A stretch of 7,253 nucleotides of DNA from contig DLME01000177.1 in assembly GCA_002479215.1 (NCBI GenBank), positions 1-7,253 of the forward strand. Reading direction: 5' to 3'. Shown piece after piece: positions 6,568 to 7,253 of the stretch (position 1 is the first letter of the stretch; every line of letters starts with the position of its first letter). Below the pieces are notes generated by a model. The model was not told the origin of the DNA and did not search any database. It saw nothing but the letters and a program-made list of their open reading frames with translations. Position numbers and translations under genes: made by a program. This DNA comes from Syntrophaceae bacterium UBA7544. GTDB lineage: Bacteria > Desulfobacterota > Syntrophia > Syntrophales > Smithellaceae.

Positions 6568-6593
6568 ATCCCGTAAGCGTAGCGAAACGGGAT
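6568..6593. repeat. Tandem structured repeat, copy 2
   Basis: ATCCCGT (6568-6574) pairs perfectly with ACGGGAT (6587-6593) around a 12-nt loop that again carries GCGTAGCG. Its centre (6571-6590) lies exactly 40 bp after that of copy 1. The two share the consensus CCGWAAGYGTAGCGMARCGG, while the flanking arms have different sequences that still pair. It lies about 94 bp upstream of the aminotransferase start. Confidence 0.7.
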
Positions 6594-6625
6594 TGATGAC
6601 ACCATTTGCTTTATTTAAAAAAATC

Positions 6626-6676
6626 TGGATATTTAAATAAATATGTATTATTAATGAATCAAGAATATCCAAGGAG
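6626..6676 (+). promoter_or_regulatory. Leader inverted repeat touching the aminotransferase ribosome site
   Basis: TGGATATT (6626-6633) and AATATCCA (6664-6671) are perfect 8 bp arms 30 nt apart. The right arm overlaps the first base of the Shine-Dalgarno AAGGAG (6671-6676), which lies 11 nt before ATG 6688. If transcribed, the stem could affect ribosome access. The region is very AT-rich (a TATTTAAATA palindrome lies at 6630-6639), so chance is plausible and I cannot place a convincing promoter. Confidence 0.3.
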
Positions 6677-6687
6677 TTAAATCACTT

Positions 6688-7253
6688 ATGCGCTTTGAAA
6701 TTGCCCGTGGCGGTAGCGGCTTAACTTATGAAATCCGCAATATCGTTCCGATAGCCGAAAAGCTCAAAGAATACGGGGTCAAGATTATAATGGAAAACAT
6801 CGGTGATCCTGTCCAAAAGGGCGAGAAAATACCTAATTGGATAAAAGATGTCCTGATCAATATATTAAAAGAAGATAGTTCCTACGCCTATTCGCCGACT
6901 AAAGGAATGGATGAGACGCGTAAATTTCTTGCCGACCGTCTGAACAAACGCGGTAAGGTTCAAATCACACCGGAAGATATAATTTTCTTTAACGGCCTAG
7001 GTGATGCCATCGCTCGTGCGTATAGCTCTATTCAAGTTGACGCGCGCGTGATCATGCCGGAACCGACCTATTCCACACATTTTATGGCGGAAGTCCTGCA
7101 CGCTTCATTTCCTCCCAACACATATCGTATGAATCCATACAGCAATTGGTATCCGGATATGAAGGAGTTGGAACAGAAAGTTAAAAGTCATAAGTCAATC
7201 GTCGGCATTTTGGTGATCAATCCCGATAACCCGACGGGTTTTGTTTATCCGGT
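6688..7253 (+). CDS. PLP-dependent class I/II aminotransferase, N-terminal part (cut by window edge)
   Basis: This is a fold-type I pyridoxal-phosphate enzyme, cytosolic, expected to transfer amino groups between an amino acid and a 2-oxo acid. The specific substrate is not predictable. The reading frame from ATG 6688 is open to the window end (188 codons) and has no stop. It begins MRFEIARGGSG. It shows the GDPVQKG segment near 39-45, YAYSPTKGMDETRKFLADR (67-85), the cofactor-phosphate-region GLGDAIARAY (103-112) and the MPEPTYST strand (123-130). NPDNPTGFVYP (178-188) contains the Asn (181) that contacts the PLP ring. The Schiff-base lysine and C-terminal domain lie beyond the window. A full protein would be about 400 aa. 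AAGGAG lies 11 nt upstream of the start. It is divergent from the S1 protein gene. Confidence 0.93.
   Translation, partial: MRFEIARGGSGLTYEIRNIVPIAEKLKEYGVKIIMENIGDPVQKGEKIPNWIKDVLINILKEDSSYAYSPTKGMDETRKFLADRLNKRGKVQITPEDIIFFNGLGDAIARAYSSIQVDARVIMPEPTYSTHFMAEVLHASFPPNTYRMNPYSNWYPDMKELEQKVKSHKSIVGILVINPDNPTGFVYP

Noticed and set aside
6525..6593. The tandem hairpins as a CRISPR array or as intrinsic terminators
   Set aside because: There are only two units, the repeats are structured with variable arms and there is no spacer-like unique sequence of regular size. No T-run follows either stem on either strand.
6327..6605. A 92-codon open frame on the minus strand covering the S1 gene start and the tandem hairpins
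   Set aside because: It overlaps the well-supported S1 start out of frame and reads through both hairpins. The apparent peptide repeats come from the repeated DNA element.

Overview
The window is a stretch of bacterial chromosome with moderate, AT-leaning base composition. The gene content points to an anaerobic deltaproteobacterium-like organism (Desulfobacterota, perhaps near the Syntrophales or Smithella). The clues are a fused ADP-forming acyl-CoA synthetase, a cobalamin-type radical SAM protein beside a KAS III-like enzyme, and a short four-domain S1 protein. The taxonomic placement is inference from gene content only, because no rRNA or other strong marker gene is present.

Layout: a tRNA-Phe(GAA) gene with encoded CCA lies exactly at the left edge, followed by a clear intrinsic terminator. 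Next comes a two-gene + strand operon: a B12-binding-domain radical SAM protein (about 157-1476) and a ketoacyl-ACP synthase III-like protein with an intact Cys-His-Asn triad (1490-2632), 13 bp apart. An AT-rich spacer of 263 bp carries several small inverted repeats and a credible sigma70-like promoter. It leads into a 715-residue fused alpha+beta ADP-forming acetyl/acyl-CoA synthetase (2896-5043). This gene converges on a four-S1-domain RNA-binding protein encoded on the minus strand (5257-6423). The S1 gene diverges from a PLP-dependent class I/II aminotransferase (6688 onward), which is cut by the right edge. The 264 bp divergent spacer holds a 14 bp perfect palindrome and a tandem pair of hairpins.

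How the genes relate: the radical SAM and KAS III-like genes are almost certainly co-transcribed and probably act on a common acyl or polyketide-like product, but neither substrate nor product can be read from the sequence. The acyl-CoA synthetase fits energy conservation from acyl-CoA (ATP from ADP and phosphate) in a fermentative or syntrophic metabolism. The S1 protein and the aminotransferase look like housekeeping genes.

Most unusual structure: two hairpins 40 bp apart (6525-6556 and 6568-6593) share a conserved 20-nt centre, CCGWAAGYGTAGCGMARCGG, while their outer stem arms differ but remain fully complementary. This looks like a dispersed structured repeat family or an RNA/DNA element and is not explained by the genes. 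No CRISPR array, insertion sequence or phage gene is visible, and no complete undescribed defence-type system is evident.
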